From NCBI RefSeq assembly GCF_004362515.1, contig NZ_SNXU01000001.1, positions 3,162,001 to 3,226,000 of the forward strand: DNA of 64,000 nucleotides. The letters run 5' to 3'. Below the pieces are notes generated by a model. It was not told the DNA's origin and made no database searches. It saw only the letters and a list, made by a program, of their open reading frames with translations. Source of the stretch: Actinokineospora alba. Lineage in GTDB: Bacteria > Actinomycetota > Actinomycetes > Mycobacteriales > Pseudonocardiaceae. The stretch's first letter is position 1; the number at the start of each line of letters is the position of its first letter. Position numbers and translations under genes: made by a program. This document shows positions 25,877 to 34,500 of this stretch, in pieces.

Positions 25877-27127
25877 ATGGTGCGGAAACACCTCAGGTGG
25901 CCTGGTGCGGTGGCGGTGGCGCTCAGTGCGGCGGTGCTTGTGCCGCTGACCGGGGCCGCGGCGCCCACGCCTGGGCCTGCGGGCACCGCCATCGCCGCGG
26001 CTGATCCGGGGTCCGCGCCTTGGGCACAGGTGCCTCGCGACCAGGTGGCCGCGCAGTGCGGGCTGGACCCGGTGCTGCTCGACCGGGCGAACGCGGCGCT
26101 GCCGAGCATCCCGTTCACCATCGTGCGGTACGGGAAGCTGTGTTGGGTCAACCGTCCGGCCGACACGACCTCGACGTACCACGTCGCCTCGGTGACGAAG
26201 ACCTTTGCCGCGACTCTGTTCGGCATGATCTCCCAGCGCAGCAGCACCCTGGAGGACACCGACCCGGTTCGGGAATGGCTGTCCGGTTGGGAGGCCGGAT
26301 TGATCAACCCGCAGGCCACGCTCGCGCACGTGCTGGCGATGACGTCGGCCAAACTGAACCTGGCGACCGACCGGAAGGGCGCCTGGATCTACGACGCGCT
26401 CGGCTTGGTCGAGATCGATCGGCTGATCACCGTGATGAACCGGGCGATCCAGCGCGAGCCCGCCGCGTTCCCCGGCGTCACCAACGTCCAGCAGTTCGCG
26501 CAGCGATACCTGTTCGACGTGCTCGGCATGCGTGACTCGAACTGGGGCGGTTCGAGCATCGCCTACAGCCTCAACAGCACCACCCAGGACCTGTCCAGGC
26601 TCGGGCTGTTGTTGATGCAGAAGGGCACCTGGCAGGGCACGCGGCTGCTCGAGGAGAAGTTCGTCTACCGGATGACGCATCCGGCGTTCGAGGACACCAA
26701 CACCGGATATGGCTACCTCACCCAAATGAACGCCTATCAGGGATGGACCTACTCATCCGGCACCAATGACACCGCGTGCTCGCCGTACAGCACCTGGCCG
26801 CGTCACCCGCACGCCCCGTTCGACGCCACCACGCACAACTACAACGGCACCCCGTACACCGACGAGCGCCACGACATCGGTCTCGCCTGGGCGGCCGGGG
26901 TGGGCGGACAGCGGGTGTCGCTGCACCGCGGGCTCGATCTGGTGATCACCGTCCGGGACGACAGCACCAACGAGGGCCACAAACGGGTGTGGAACGCCAT
27001 GCGGCCCGCATTGGTCGCGCTCGATCCGCGGTACGCGGGCGACGAAGCCGGGTTCTGTGCCGCCTACCAGCGCAGCCAGTACGCCCCGACACTTCGCTTC
27101 CCATGGTCGGCGAACGCGAGCCGGTAA
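25877..27127 (+). CDS. Secreted serine hydrolase (beta-lactamase/class C PBP family)
   Basis: A 416-residue secreted protein. Start ATG 25877 after GTGAGGAG. Signal peptide about 1-30. The penicillin-binding-like domain shows the nucleophile motif S-x-x-K in HVASVTKTFA (about residue 100), a Tyr motif region near YSLNSTT, and later AWAAGVGGQRVSLH in place of the usual K-S/T-G/H-T-G box. This fits class C beta-lactamase/esterase-like proteins with unknown substrate. A D-aminopeptidase, esterase or carboxypeptidase role is possible. A strong terminator follows the stop. Confidence 0.88.
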   Translation: MVRKHLRWPGAVAVALSAAVLVPLTGAAAPTPGPAGTAIAAADPGSAPWAQVPRDQVAAQCGLDPVLLDRANAALPSIPFTIVRYGKLCWVNRPADTTSTYHVASVTKTFAATLFGMISQRSSTLEDTDPVREWLSGWEAGLINPQATLAHVLAMTSAKLNLATDRKGAWIYDALGLVEIDRLITVMNRAIQREPAAFPGVTNVQQFAQRYLFDVLGMRDSNWGGSSIAYSLNSTTQDLSRLGLLLMQKGTWQGTRLLEEKFVYRMTHPAFEDTNTGYGYLTQMNAYQGWTYSSGTNDTACSPYSTWPRHPHAPFDATTHNYNGTPYTDERHDIGLAWAAGVGGQRVSLHRGLDLVITVRDDSTNEGHKRVWNAMRPALVALDPRYAGDEAGFCAAYQRSQYAPTLRFPWSANASR

Positions 27128-27136
27128 CCCGCCGCC

Positions 27137-27177
27137 GAAGTCCGAGATCGCTTGCCCTGCCTGCGATCTCGGACTTC
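27137..27177. terminator. Bidirectional hairpin terminator
   Basis: A perfect 15-bp inverted repeat (GAAGTCCGAGATCGC, 11-base loop) lies between convergent genes that stop at 27127 and 27274. Confidence 0.8.
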
Positions 27178-27273
27178 CGCGCGTCGATGGTGACCCGCCG
27201 CCGGTGGTGTAGGCAGGCGAGCGGCGAAGTGGCGCAGCGTAGCGTCGCAAATGGACACCTGCGCGCCGGGCCG

Positions 27274-29592
27274 CTACCCGACAGTCTGTGAGCCGGTCGA
27301 CCGCGGCATTGAGCGGTCCTCGGTCGCGGCGTCTCTGACCATCCATGCGGCGATTTGTGCCCGGTTGACGAAGTCGAGTTTGTTCAGGATGTTCCGCACG
27401 TGGGTGTCGGCGGTGCGTGTCGCGATGACCAGTTTGTTCGCGATCTCCCGGTTGGTCATGCCGTCCGACACCAGCCGCGCGATCTCCAGTTCGCGTGGGG
27501 TGAGCAGTGACGGATGCTCCTCGGGCGGGGAGGTGTCGGACCCGAGGGCATAGCTTTCTGCCCGGTCCGGTGGCATCGCGCGCCCGACAGCGAAAGCCTC
27601 GTCGAATCGGCGTTCGCCCAGCGCCTCGCGGGTGTTGTGCAGGTGGAAGCGATGCGCGAGCGATACCGCTAGGTCCGGCGACGCGCCAAGTGCGTCCCAG
27701 TGTGCCGCCGCGATCCCGAACAGCCTCGCGGCTCGCTCGTGGTCACCCTGGCAGTTGGCCACCCACGCCAGCGCATCGGTGTGGTAGGCCTGATCGAGCC
27801 GAATGCCCGCTTCGATGTCCAACCGCAGTGCCGCTTTCGCGGCGCCCTCGGCGATCTCGATGTTCCCACCGAGCAGTTCGACCACAGCCAGCCCGAAGTG
27901 CGCCATGGCCCGGTAGTACGTGTCGCCTGCCTGCTCGGTGAGCGTGATCATCCGGTGTATCGCGGCCCGGCTCGCGTCGAACTCGCCCCGGTAGGCCGAG
28001 CCGACGCCGTGCAGGAACAGGGGATGCAGCTCATGGCGCGGGTCGCCGCGCTCGCGGAACAGGGCCGCCGCCTCCCCGGCCAATTTGGCCGAGCCCGGTT
28101 TGGCCGCCATGATCAGGGCGAGGCTGCGCATGCAGGACAGGTATGGCGCGGCATCGTCGCCGCCGATGCGGGCCGCCTCGTCCAGCCGCGCGTTCGCGAG
28201 GTCGAGGTCGGAGTGCAGCAGCGCGAACAGCGCGGTCAGGCACAGTGCGCGAGCCCGGTCCGGGTGATCCGGGGGCAGCGCGGCCAGCGCCCGGTCCAAC
28301 CAGGTCCGCGCCTCCACCGTGAGACCGCGCAACGCCCAGTACTCGTGCACCCGCATCGCCATCCGCAGTGCGACTTCCGCCTCACCCGGCGTGCTGGTCG
28401 ACCAGTCCAAGGCGGCCCGCAGGTTCGCCTGGTCCCGCCGCATCCGATTGATCCAGGCCACCTGGCGCGGGCTGACCCAGTCGGCGTCGGCACGCTCGGT
28501 GAGCCGGTCGAACCAGTCCCGGTGCGCCCGCGCCGCCTCGTCCGCCAGCCCGGACCGCACCAGGTGTTCGTGTCCGTACTCGCGCAACGGCTCGAGCATC
28601 CGAAAGCGCGCCACGCCGCAGTCGCCCGCGTCGTCGGCATCGCGCACCAGCACCGACTTGTCCAGCAGTCGGTGGATCAGGTCCAGCACCCCGTCGTCGC
28701 CGCAGACGTGCTCGGCGGCCTCCAGGTCGAACGAACCCGCGAAGACCGACGCCCGGGCCCAGACCTCGCGCTCCGGTTCCGAGCACAGCTCGAAGCTCCA
28801 GTCGATCGTCGCCCGCAGGGTCTGCTGGCGCGGCGGCGCGGTGCGAGTGCCGATGGTGAGCAGCGCCAGTCCCTCGGTCAGCCGATCGGCGATCTGCGCG
28901 GGCGACAGCACTCGGATCCGGGTCGCGGCCAGTTCGATCGCCAATGGCAGTCCGTCCACCCGCCTGCACAGCCGGACCACGTCAGCCTGGTTGTCGGCGC
29001 TCAGCCGGAACTGGGGCACCGTGGCGGAAGCCCGCTCCACGAAGAGCGCCACCCCGTCATAGTCGAGCAACTCGTCGAGCGGCCGGTCATGATCGTCCGG
29101 CACCGCCAGCGGCGGCACCGGCAGCACATGCTCGCCCTCGACCCCCAGTGACTGCCTGCTGGTGGCCAGCACTGTCACCTTGGGACACTCGGTCAGCAGC
29201 GCGCGGGCGAACTCGGCGGCGGCGTCGATCACGTGCTCGCAATTGTCCAGCACCACCAGTGCGCGGCGACCTCGCAGATGCTCGAACACGGCGGCGGCAC
29301 CGGCTCGGCCGGACACCTCGTGCAGACCCAGGCGGTCGGCGACCAGGTTGGCCAGCGCTTCCGCCTCGCGCAGCTCGGCGAGGCCGACGAACACCACTCC
29401 GTCAGCGAACGCCCGTCCGGTGTCCCGCGCGACCCGGGCGGCGAGCCGGGTCTTGCCCACGCCGCCCGGCCCGGTCAAGGTGACCATCCGGCTCACCCCC
29501 AGCAACCTGCGCACCTCTGCGCCCTCGCGTCGCCGACCCACGAAACTGGTCAGCTCGCCAGGGGCCCGCACACCGTTGTCGGTTCCCGCCAT
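27274..29592 (-). CDS. LuxR-family ATPase regulator (NB-ARC + helical repeats + LuxR HTH)
   Basis: A 772-residue regulator starting at ATG 29592 after GTGAGG. Residues 10-330 are a STAND ATPase (LTSFVGRRREGAEVRRLL, Walker A LTGPGGVGKTRL, Walker B ALVVLDNCEHV, GLPLAIELAATR). Helical/TPR-like repeats follow. The C terminus is a LuxR HTH (LTPRELEIARLVSDGMTNREIA, TRTADTHVRNILNKLDF). This is the common actinobacterial LAL-like layout. Its closest relative in the window is the broken gene at 51771-52484, whose HTH and 'YRAMAHFGLA' repeat are very similar. Target unknown. Confidence 0.92.
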   Translation of the reverse strand: MAGTDNGVRAPGELTSFVGRRREGAEVRRLLGVSRMVTLTGPGGVGKTRLAARVARDTGRAFADGVVFVGLAELREAEALANLVADRLGLHEVSGRAGAAAVFEHLRGRRALVVLDNCEHVIDAAAEFARALLTECPKVTVLATSRQSLGVEGEHVLPVPPLAVPDDHDRPLDELLDYDGVALFVERASATVPQFRLSADNQADVVRLCRRVDGLPLAIELAATRIRVLSPAQIADRLTEGLALLTIGTRTAPPRQQTLRATIDWSFELCSEPEREVWARASVFAGSFDLEAAEHVCGDDGVLDLIHRLLDKSVLVRDADDAGDCGVARFRMLEPLREYGHEHLVRSGLADEAARAHRDWFDRLTERADADWVSPRQVAWINRMRRDQANLRAALDWSTSTPGEAEVALRMAMRVHEYWALRGLTVEARTWLDRALAALPPDHPDRARALCLTALFALLHSDLDLANARLDEAARIGGDDAAPYLSCMRSLALIMAAKPGSAKLAGEAAALFRERGDPRHELHPLFLHGVGSAYRGEFDASRAAIHRMITLTEQAGDTYYRAMAHFGLAVVELLGGNIEIAEGAAKAALRLDIEAGIRLDQAYHTDALAWVANCQGDHERAARLFGIAAAHWDALGASPDLAVSLAHRFHLHNTREALGERRFDEAFAVGRAMPPDRAESYALGSDTSPPEEHPSLLTPRELEIARLVSDGMTNREIANKLVIATRTADTHVRNILNKLDFVNRAQIAAWMVRDAATEDRSMPRSTGSQTVG

Positions 29593-29650
29593 CCTCACCT
29601 CACCAGCGCAGCGCCTCAACCTAGCCCAGCGGTGGCACCGGTGCCAGACA

Positions 29651-29692
29651 CGCCGCTGCCCCGCCTGACCATGGCCAGGCGGGGCAGCGGCG
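29651..29692 (-). terminator. Hairpin terminator after the first cutinase
   Basis: A perfect 17-bp inverted repeat (CGCCGCTGCCCCGCCTG, 8-base loop) lies 26 bases downstream of the cutinase stop at 29719. Confidence 0.8.
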
Positions 29693-29718
29693 TTCGGTTA
29701 TGCGGCGGCGTTCGGTGA

Positions 29719-30579
29719 TCAGGTGTGCGGGCAGGTCCCCTTGGACACCGAGATCGCGGCGGCCTGCGGGACCGGGCACAGGAACTGGTCGTACCGGGTG
29801 TCGTTGTCGACGAACCGCTTCAGCCACGCGATGCTGTACTTCGCGATCGTGACGTTCGGGGACATCGGCACGAAATGGCTTCCACCCGCGAGTTCGATGT
29901 AGGCCTTGTTCACGCCCGCGGGAATGCTGTTGTAGAACGGGACGGCGTGCTGCCCGACCGGTGCGATCCAGTCGTTCTGTCCACCGACGATCAGCGTCGG
30001 GGTGCGCACCGCGCTGAAGTTCTTGCCCAGGTCCCATGGTTCGAGCGGGATGGCGGCCTTGAGCGCCGGATGCATTTCCGCGGCCTCAAGGGAGCCGCCA
30101 CCGCCCATGGAGTGGCCCATCACCGCCAGCCGGGAGCCATCGATGCGGTCCTTGGCCGGGCTCTGCTCCACCAGATACTTCAGCGCGGCCAGCATTTGCG
30201 CCGCCCGCGCGCCCGGCTGGTCCACCGCGGTGTTGGTCGCGATGGTGAGCACGACAAAGCCCTGCGAGGCCAGCCGCGGGCCGTACCATTTCATCTCCGG
30301 CGAGAGGAATCCGGGCGTGACGACCACCGCGCCGAACGTGCCCTGACTGGTGTCGGTCGGGTAGGTCAGGGTTCCGCCGCCGAAGCCGTTCCCGCCGGGA
30401 ACCGGCGTGGCCGCCACCGCGAACGCTCCGGTCGGCGCCTCGATACTGGCCGTCGTCGGCGCGGGACCCCGCTGGTAAGGATTGCCCTCGATGCCGGGGC
30501 CCGCGTTAGCCAGGCCGGTCCCGGCGGCGATCATGGCCGCGATACCCACCGCGGCCCCTAGTTTGCGCCACTTCCGCAT
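29719..30579 (-). CDS. Secreted cutinase / PET-hydrolase-type polyesterase
   Basis: A 286-residue secreted alpha/beta-hydrolase; ATG 30579 after GGAGGAA. Signal peptide about 1-27. The mature protein closely follows the actinobacterial polyester hydrolases (Thermobifida cutinases, LCC): start NPYQRGPAPTTASIEA, GFGGGTLTYP, Ser157 in GHSMGGGGSL, Trp182 in PLEPWDLGKN, Asp203 in GGQNDWIAP, His235 in GGSHFVPMSPN, then KRFVDNDTRYDQFLCP and a C-terminal Cys pair (Cys268-Cys283). The oxyanion-side Tyr of GYTG in those enzymes is Phe91 here (PGFLS). Expected activity: hydrolysis of aliphatic or aromatic polyesters, cutin or triglycerides outside the cell. Family assignment is firm; substrate is not. 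Confidence 0.93.
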   Translation of the reverse strand: MRKWRKLGAAVGIAAMIAAGTGLANAGPGIEGNPYQRGPAPTTASIEAPTGAFAVAATPVPGGNGFGGGTLTYPTDTSQGTFGAVVVTPGFLSPEMKWYGPRLASQGFVVLTIATNTAVDQPGARAAQMLAALKYLVEQSPAKDRIDGSRLAVMGHSMGGGGSLEAAEMHPALKAAIPLEPWDLGKNFSAVRTPTLIVGGQNDWIAPVGQHAVPFYNSIPAGVNKAYIELAGGSHFVPMSPNVTIAKYSIAWLKRFVDNDTRYDQFLCPVPQAAAISVSKGTCPHT

Positions 30580-30862
30580 GTGTCGATTCCTCCGTCAGCC
30601 GAACAAGTTCGGTACGCCGCTTTGTTGGATCTCCGTGGCGAGAATTCGGCCCCTCCACGTGGACCGCGAGCCTCCCGTGGCGCGGGCTGATCGGGCATCG
30701 GTCGTTTGACGTAGAGACATACGTGTTCCACGTCAGTCGGCAGTGGCAGGCCCGCCGGCTCCATCCGGCGGAGTACGCGGATACGCGATTTCACCTATAT
30801 CCGGACGCGGCGTTACGTGGCCACACTGTGGGCCGACCCCGCCGCACAAGGGAGTGCACACC

Positions 30863-31687
30863 ATGAGGAAACGACTGATCGCCCTTGGATTTGTCGCGGC
30901 CATCGCCGCCGCCGTGCCCGTGGTGGGCCAGGCCGCGGCGGCTGAGTGCCCGCCCGCGCCGTCGGACTGGGCGGCAGCAGGCCCGTTCCCGGTCACCGTC
31001 GAGGCGGGCGGGAGCGCGCACACCATTTACCGGCCCACCCAACTCGGGGGCTGCGGCGCGCACGCGGTGATCATCTGGGGCAACGGGACTTGGGCGACGC
31101 CGTCGTCCTACGACGCGCTGCTGCGGCACTTCGCCTCGCATGGGTTCATCGTGGCCGCGGCGAAGACCACGCAGGCCGGTTCGGGTCGGGAGATGTTGGC
31201 GGGCCTGGATTATCTGGCGACGCGGAACAACACGGCCGGCGATGTCTACGCGGGCAAGGTCGACCTGACCAGGGTCGGTGCGACGGGGCATTCCCAGGGC
31301 GGCGGCGGGGCCATCGCGGCAGGCGCCGATCCTCGGGTGGACACCGTGGTGCCGATCGAACCCGGCCCCCAGGGCGACGTCGCGGCCTTGCACGGGCCCA
31401 CGTTCTTCCTCGCCGGACAGAACGACCAGATCGTGGTCCCGAGCCAACTCGTGTACCCGCGCTACCAGAAGGCCACCCACATCCCGGCGGTCTACGGCGA
31501 ACTGGCGGGCGCGGGCCACTTCACCGCGGGCGGCAACGGCGGCGGTTTCCGCGGACCCGTCACCGCGTGGTTCCGCGCCGAACTCTTGGCCGACGCGAAC
31601 GCCCGCACCGAGTTCTCCGGCGCGGACTGCGGTTACTGCGACTCGCCTGTCTGGTCTCGCTTCGAGCGCAACGCGCTGGCCGGCTGA
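30863..31687 (+). CDS. Secreted alpha/beta-hydrolase (cutinase/PHB-depolymerase-like esterase)
   Basis: A 274-residue secreted hydrolase; start ATG 30863 after AAGGGAG. Signal peptide 1-27. The chain is shorter and more divergent than the cutinases but shares their plan: ASHGFIVAAA, Ser144 in GHSQGGGGAI, Asp188 in GQNDQIV, His219 in GAGHFT. Six Cys residues (for example Cys29, Cys64, Cys256, Cys259) suggest disulfides. Likely an extracellular esterase on a bulky ester. It is divergent from the first cutinase across 283 bases and the next gene starts one base after its stop. Confidence 0.88.
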   Translation: MRKRLIALGFVAAIAAAVPVVGQAAAAECPPAPSDWAAAGPFPVTVEAGGSAHTIYRPTQLGGCGAHAVIIWGNGTWATPSSYDALLRHFASHGFIVAAAKTTQAGSGREMLAGLDYLATRNNTAGDVYAGKVDLTRVGATGHSQGGGGAIAAGADPRVDTVVPIEPGPQGDVAALHGPTFFLAGQNDQIVVPSQLVYPRYQKATHIPAVYGELAGAGHFTAGGNGGGFRGPVTAWFRAELLADANARTEFSGADCGYCDSPVWSRFERNALAG

Positions 31688-31688
31688 G

Positions 31689-33131
31689 GTGGAGCACGAC
31701 GAGGCGGTCGCCGAACTCGAGCTGCTGGCGGAGCTGGGGCCCCGCTTCCCCGGCTCCGCGAGCCACGACCGCCTCGTCGACCACGTCGCCGCGCACTGGG
31801 CGGACCTGGGCCTGACGGTCCGCGAGGACGTCCTGCGCTTCGACCGGTGGGACCTGCCCAGCACCCCTGGCGGGCTCACGCTGACCGTCGGCGGCAGGCC
31901 GGTGGAAATCTCGTCGGTGTTCCCCTACTCGGGGACGACCGGCGCCGAGGGAGTCCGTGGGCCGCTGGGGCTGCTTGAGCGGTCCACGGCTCCCGACGGC
32001 GTCGCCGTGGTCGAGCTGCGCAACCGGCCAGTGCCCTTCGACGCGCTGGTCCGCAGTTGGGGACAAGGCGCTCCGTGGGGCACGGTGACCCACCCGGTGC
32101 TCGCCGCCACGCTGTCCGCCGAACGCGGACTCGCCAAGGCAAAGCGCGCGGGCGCCCGCGCGGTCGTGTTCGCCTGGCGCGGCATCAGCGCCGCCAACGC
32201 CCGCGGCCAACAGGTCCCGTTCACCTTGCCGTATCAGGACATTCCGGCCGTACTCGTGGCGGGCGAGGCCGCCGACACGGTCCTCGCCCGCGCCGAGCGG
32301 GGCGACCCGGCCGAGCTGGTGCTCGACGCGGCGCTCACGCCGGACAGTGCGATGAGGACAGTGTGGACGGTTGTCGAGGGCGCCGAGCGGCCGGACGAAA
32401 CCGTGCTGGTGATCACCCACAGCGACGGTACCAACGTGGTCGAGGAGAACGGGCACCTCGCCCTGGTCGAGCTGGCCAGGGACGTCGTCGCCCGGCGGCC
32501 CGAACGCAGCGTCGTGTTCGTGTTCACCGCGGGCCACCTGCGAATTCCGGCCGTCATCGATGGCCACGGCCAGGCCACCACCCGCTGGCTGGACGACCAC
32601 CGAGACTGGTGGGCGGGCGGCGACGGACAGCGGCGCGCGGTCGCCGGGCTGGTGGCCGAACACCTCGGCGCGGTGGAGTACGCCGACGATCCCGCCACCG
32701 GCGGCTACGGCCCGACCGGACGCGCCGAGCCGGAGCTGCTCTACGCCACCACCAGGGAACTCAAGGCGGTCGCGTCCGTCGAATGGCGCGGAGCCGAGTC
32801 AGGCCCGCCGCTCGTCTGCGCCCCGACGCCGGTGATCCAGTTCGGCGAGGGGCAGCCGCTGACCCTCGCGCGCATCCCCAACATCTCGCTGGTCACCGCC
32901 CCGCAGTACCTGCTCAGCGACCATCCTGGCGACTACGTGGACGTACCGCTGCTGCTGCGGCAGGTGGACAGCTTCCGCCGCCTGCTGCGCAGACTCGACA
33001 CCCTGCCCGCGGACAAGGTCGGCACCGTCCCCGCGCACACCCGCATCCGCAAGATCGCCGCGACCGCAAGGCTCACCGCCGCACTCGCCGCGACCGCCCT
33101 GCGCGAGCGGCGGACGCGGCGCTCCGGCTGA
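31689..33131 (+). CDS. M28-peptidase-like protein with PA-type insert and altered active site
   Basis: A 480-residue protein with no signal peptide; GTG 31689 lies one base after the esterase stop, so the two are probably coupled. The fold resembles M28 zinc aminopeptidases with a protease-associated insert (about residues 80-205: GPLGLLER, AKRAGARAVVFAWRG, IPAVLVAGEAAD). The metal region reads THSDGTNVVEENGHLALVELARD where M28 enzymes have H-x-D and G-A-x-D-N. The later Glu-Glu of the family (for example FFGAEE) is replaced by VFVFTAGHLR. Key zinc ligands therefore seem missing, and it may be non-catalytic. The family call is moderate. Confidence 0.65.
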   Translation: MEHDEAVAELELLAELGPRFPGSASHDRLVDHVAAHWADLGLTVREDVLRFDRWDLPSTPGGLTLTVGGRPVEISSVFPYSGTTGAEGVRGPLGLLERSTAPDGVAVVELRNRPVPFDALVRSWGQGAPWGTVTHPVLAATLSAERGLAKAKRAGARAVVFAWRGISAANARGQQVPFTLPYQDIPAVLVAGEAADTVLARAERGDPAELVLDAALTPDSAMRTVWTVVEGAERPDETVLVITHSDGTNVVEENGHLALVELARDVVARRPERSVVFVFTAGHLRIPAVIDGHGQATTRWLDDHRDWWAGGDGQRRAVAGLVAEHLGAVEYADDPATGGYGPTGRAEPELLYATTRELKAVASVEWRGAESGPPLVCAPTPVIQFGEGQPLTLARIPNISLVTAPQYLLSDHPGDYVDVPLLLRQVDSFRRLLRRLDTLPADKVGTVPAHTRIRKIAATARLTAALAATALRERRTRRSG

Positions 33132-33315
33132 GCTGAATACGCAAGATCACCTATGTCCTTGAGTCCGCAAACACCATCGATAGGCAATTCAGTCGTCGCG
33201 CGCCGTTGGGCTGCGCGGCCGGTTCTCCGCATCGCCGCGTCCTACGGAGGCTCCTGCAAAGGAATAACATTTACTTTGTTCGGGCAGGCCGTGATCCCCG
33301 TGATATTGCTGCACC

Positions 33316-34347
33316 GTGAATTCAGATGAGGCGTTAGCGGCGAAGTTCGCCGCATTGTTGCCACACCTGAATGAACGACAGCGCCGACTCGTCCTCGGCG
33401 CGGAGGCCCGAGCGCTGGGTCGCGGGGGAGTGAAGGCGGTCGCGCGGGCGGCCGGGGCCAGCGCGATCACCGTCTCGCGAGGCATGGCCGAGTTGCTGGG
33501 CGGGCCGAGCCTCGACGGACGCGCCCGCCGCCCCGGCGGCGGACGCAAGCCCGCCGCCGCGGGCGACGACGGCGTCCAGGCGCTGCTGTCGCTCATGGAG
33601 CCCGGCGGGCAGGCGGCCCCCCTGCTGTGGACGACGAAGTCGACGCGCCAGTTGGCCCAGACGCTGGCCCACGCGGGCCACCCGCTGTCGGCGCCGACCG
33701 TCGCCAAGCTGCTGCGCGATCAGGGTTTCATCCTGCTGGGCAACGCCAAGGCGGTCGACGCGGGCCGCGTCGACCGGGACACCCAGTTCCGCCACGCCCA
33801 CAACCTCGCGGCCGACCACCTCGGCGCGGGAGACCCGGTCATCAGTCTCAACATCGCCAAGAAAGTGCTGGTCGGAGCCGATGTGGACGGCAATTGGGAC
33901 AATGTCGACGCTGACCAGCACACCGTCGTCCTGGCGGCGGCGACCATCCGCACCTGGTGGCAACGCTGCGGCCCGCGGGCAAACCGGCTGCTGATCGTCG
34001 CCGACGCGGGCGGGACCGCCGGATACCGGACAGGCCGCTGGGCCGTCGAGCTGTCCGCGCTGGCCGACGACATCGGGCTGCCCCTGACCGTCTGCCACCT
34101 GCCGCCCGGCACCAGCCGGTGGTGTGGCGTCGAGTCCCGCGTCAGCGCGCACTCGCACATGCATGTGCCCGGTCAGACCAGCCGCCACGAGGTCGTGGTG
34201 GCGGGGGTCGGCGGGCAAGTCCCCACCGAACCCGTTGCCGTGGACCTCGGGTCAGCCGATCAATGGCCGGAAGGTGAACAGCGGGTGGTGCTGCGCCGCG
34301 CGGCCGACGGCGGCTGGGACTACGGCGTCGCGCCCCGGTCAAGTTGA
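33316..34347 (+). CDS. ISAzo13-type transposase, shortened and probably inactive
   Basis: A 343-residue protein matching ISAzo13-family transposases: LNERQRRLVLGAEARALGRGG, ARRPGGGRKP, WTTKSTRQLAQTLAHAGHPLS, AKLLRDQGF, LLIVADAGGTAGYR, HLPPGTSRW. Two things differ from active members. The first catalytic Asp (normally in VISVDTKKKE) is Asn in VISLNIAKK. The block of about 45 residues between that point and the WW helix is missing. The second Asp (VADAGG) and Glu (GVESR) remain. I see no terminal inverted repeats. The frame is open over its whole length, so it is either a recent decay product or a retained, repurposed protein. Confidence 0.8.
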   Translation: MNSDEALAAKFAALLPHLNERQRRLVLGAEARALGRGGVKAVARAAGASAITVSRGMAELLGGPSLDGRARRPGGGRKPAAAGDDGVQALLSLMEPGGQAAPLLWTTKSTRQLAQTLAHAGHPLSAPTVAKLLRDQGFILLGNAKAVDAGRVDRDTQFRHAHNLAADHLGAGDPVISLNIAKKVLVGADVDGNWDNVDADQHTVVLAAATIRTWWQRCGPRANRLLIVADAGGTAGYRTGRWAVELSALADDIGLPLTVCHLPPGTSRWCGVESRVSAHSHMHVPGQTSRHEVVVAGVGGQVPTEPVAVDLGSADQWPEGEQRVVLRRAADGGWDYGVAPRSS

Positions 34348-34500
34348 GTCGGCGTGTTATTTCTTTACAGTCCTCGGGCGAATTTCACACCAATCGGTGA
34401 TTGGCCCGCGACGCGGGCGTCCTGGGTTGCCCGACAGGAGACCGCGTTCTTACTGTTCGAGCCCTCCTGAAGGAATTCCAATGCGTAGGAGCTTTGTCCA

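Noticed and set aside
27137..27177. Possible attachment site or IS end
   Set aside because: The 15-bp repeat sits between convergent stops with a short loop, as do similar ones at 7616 and 39415, so a terminator is simpler.
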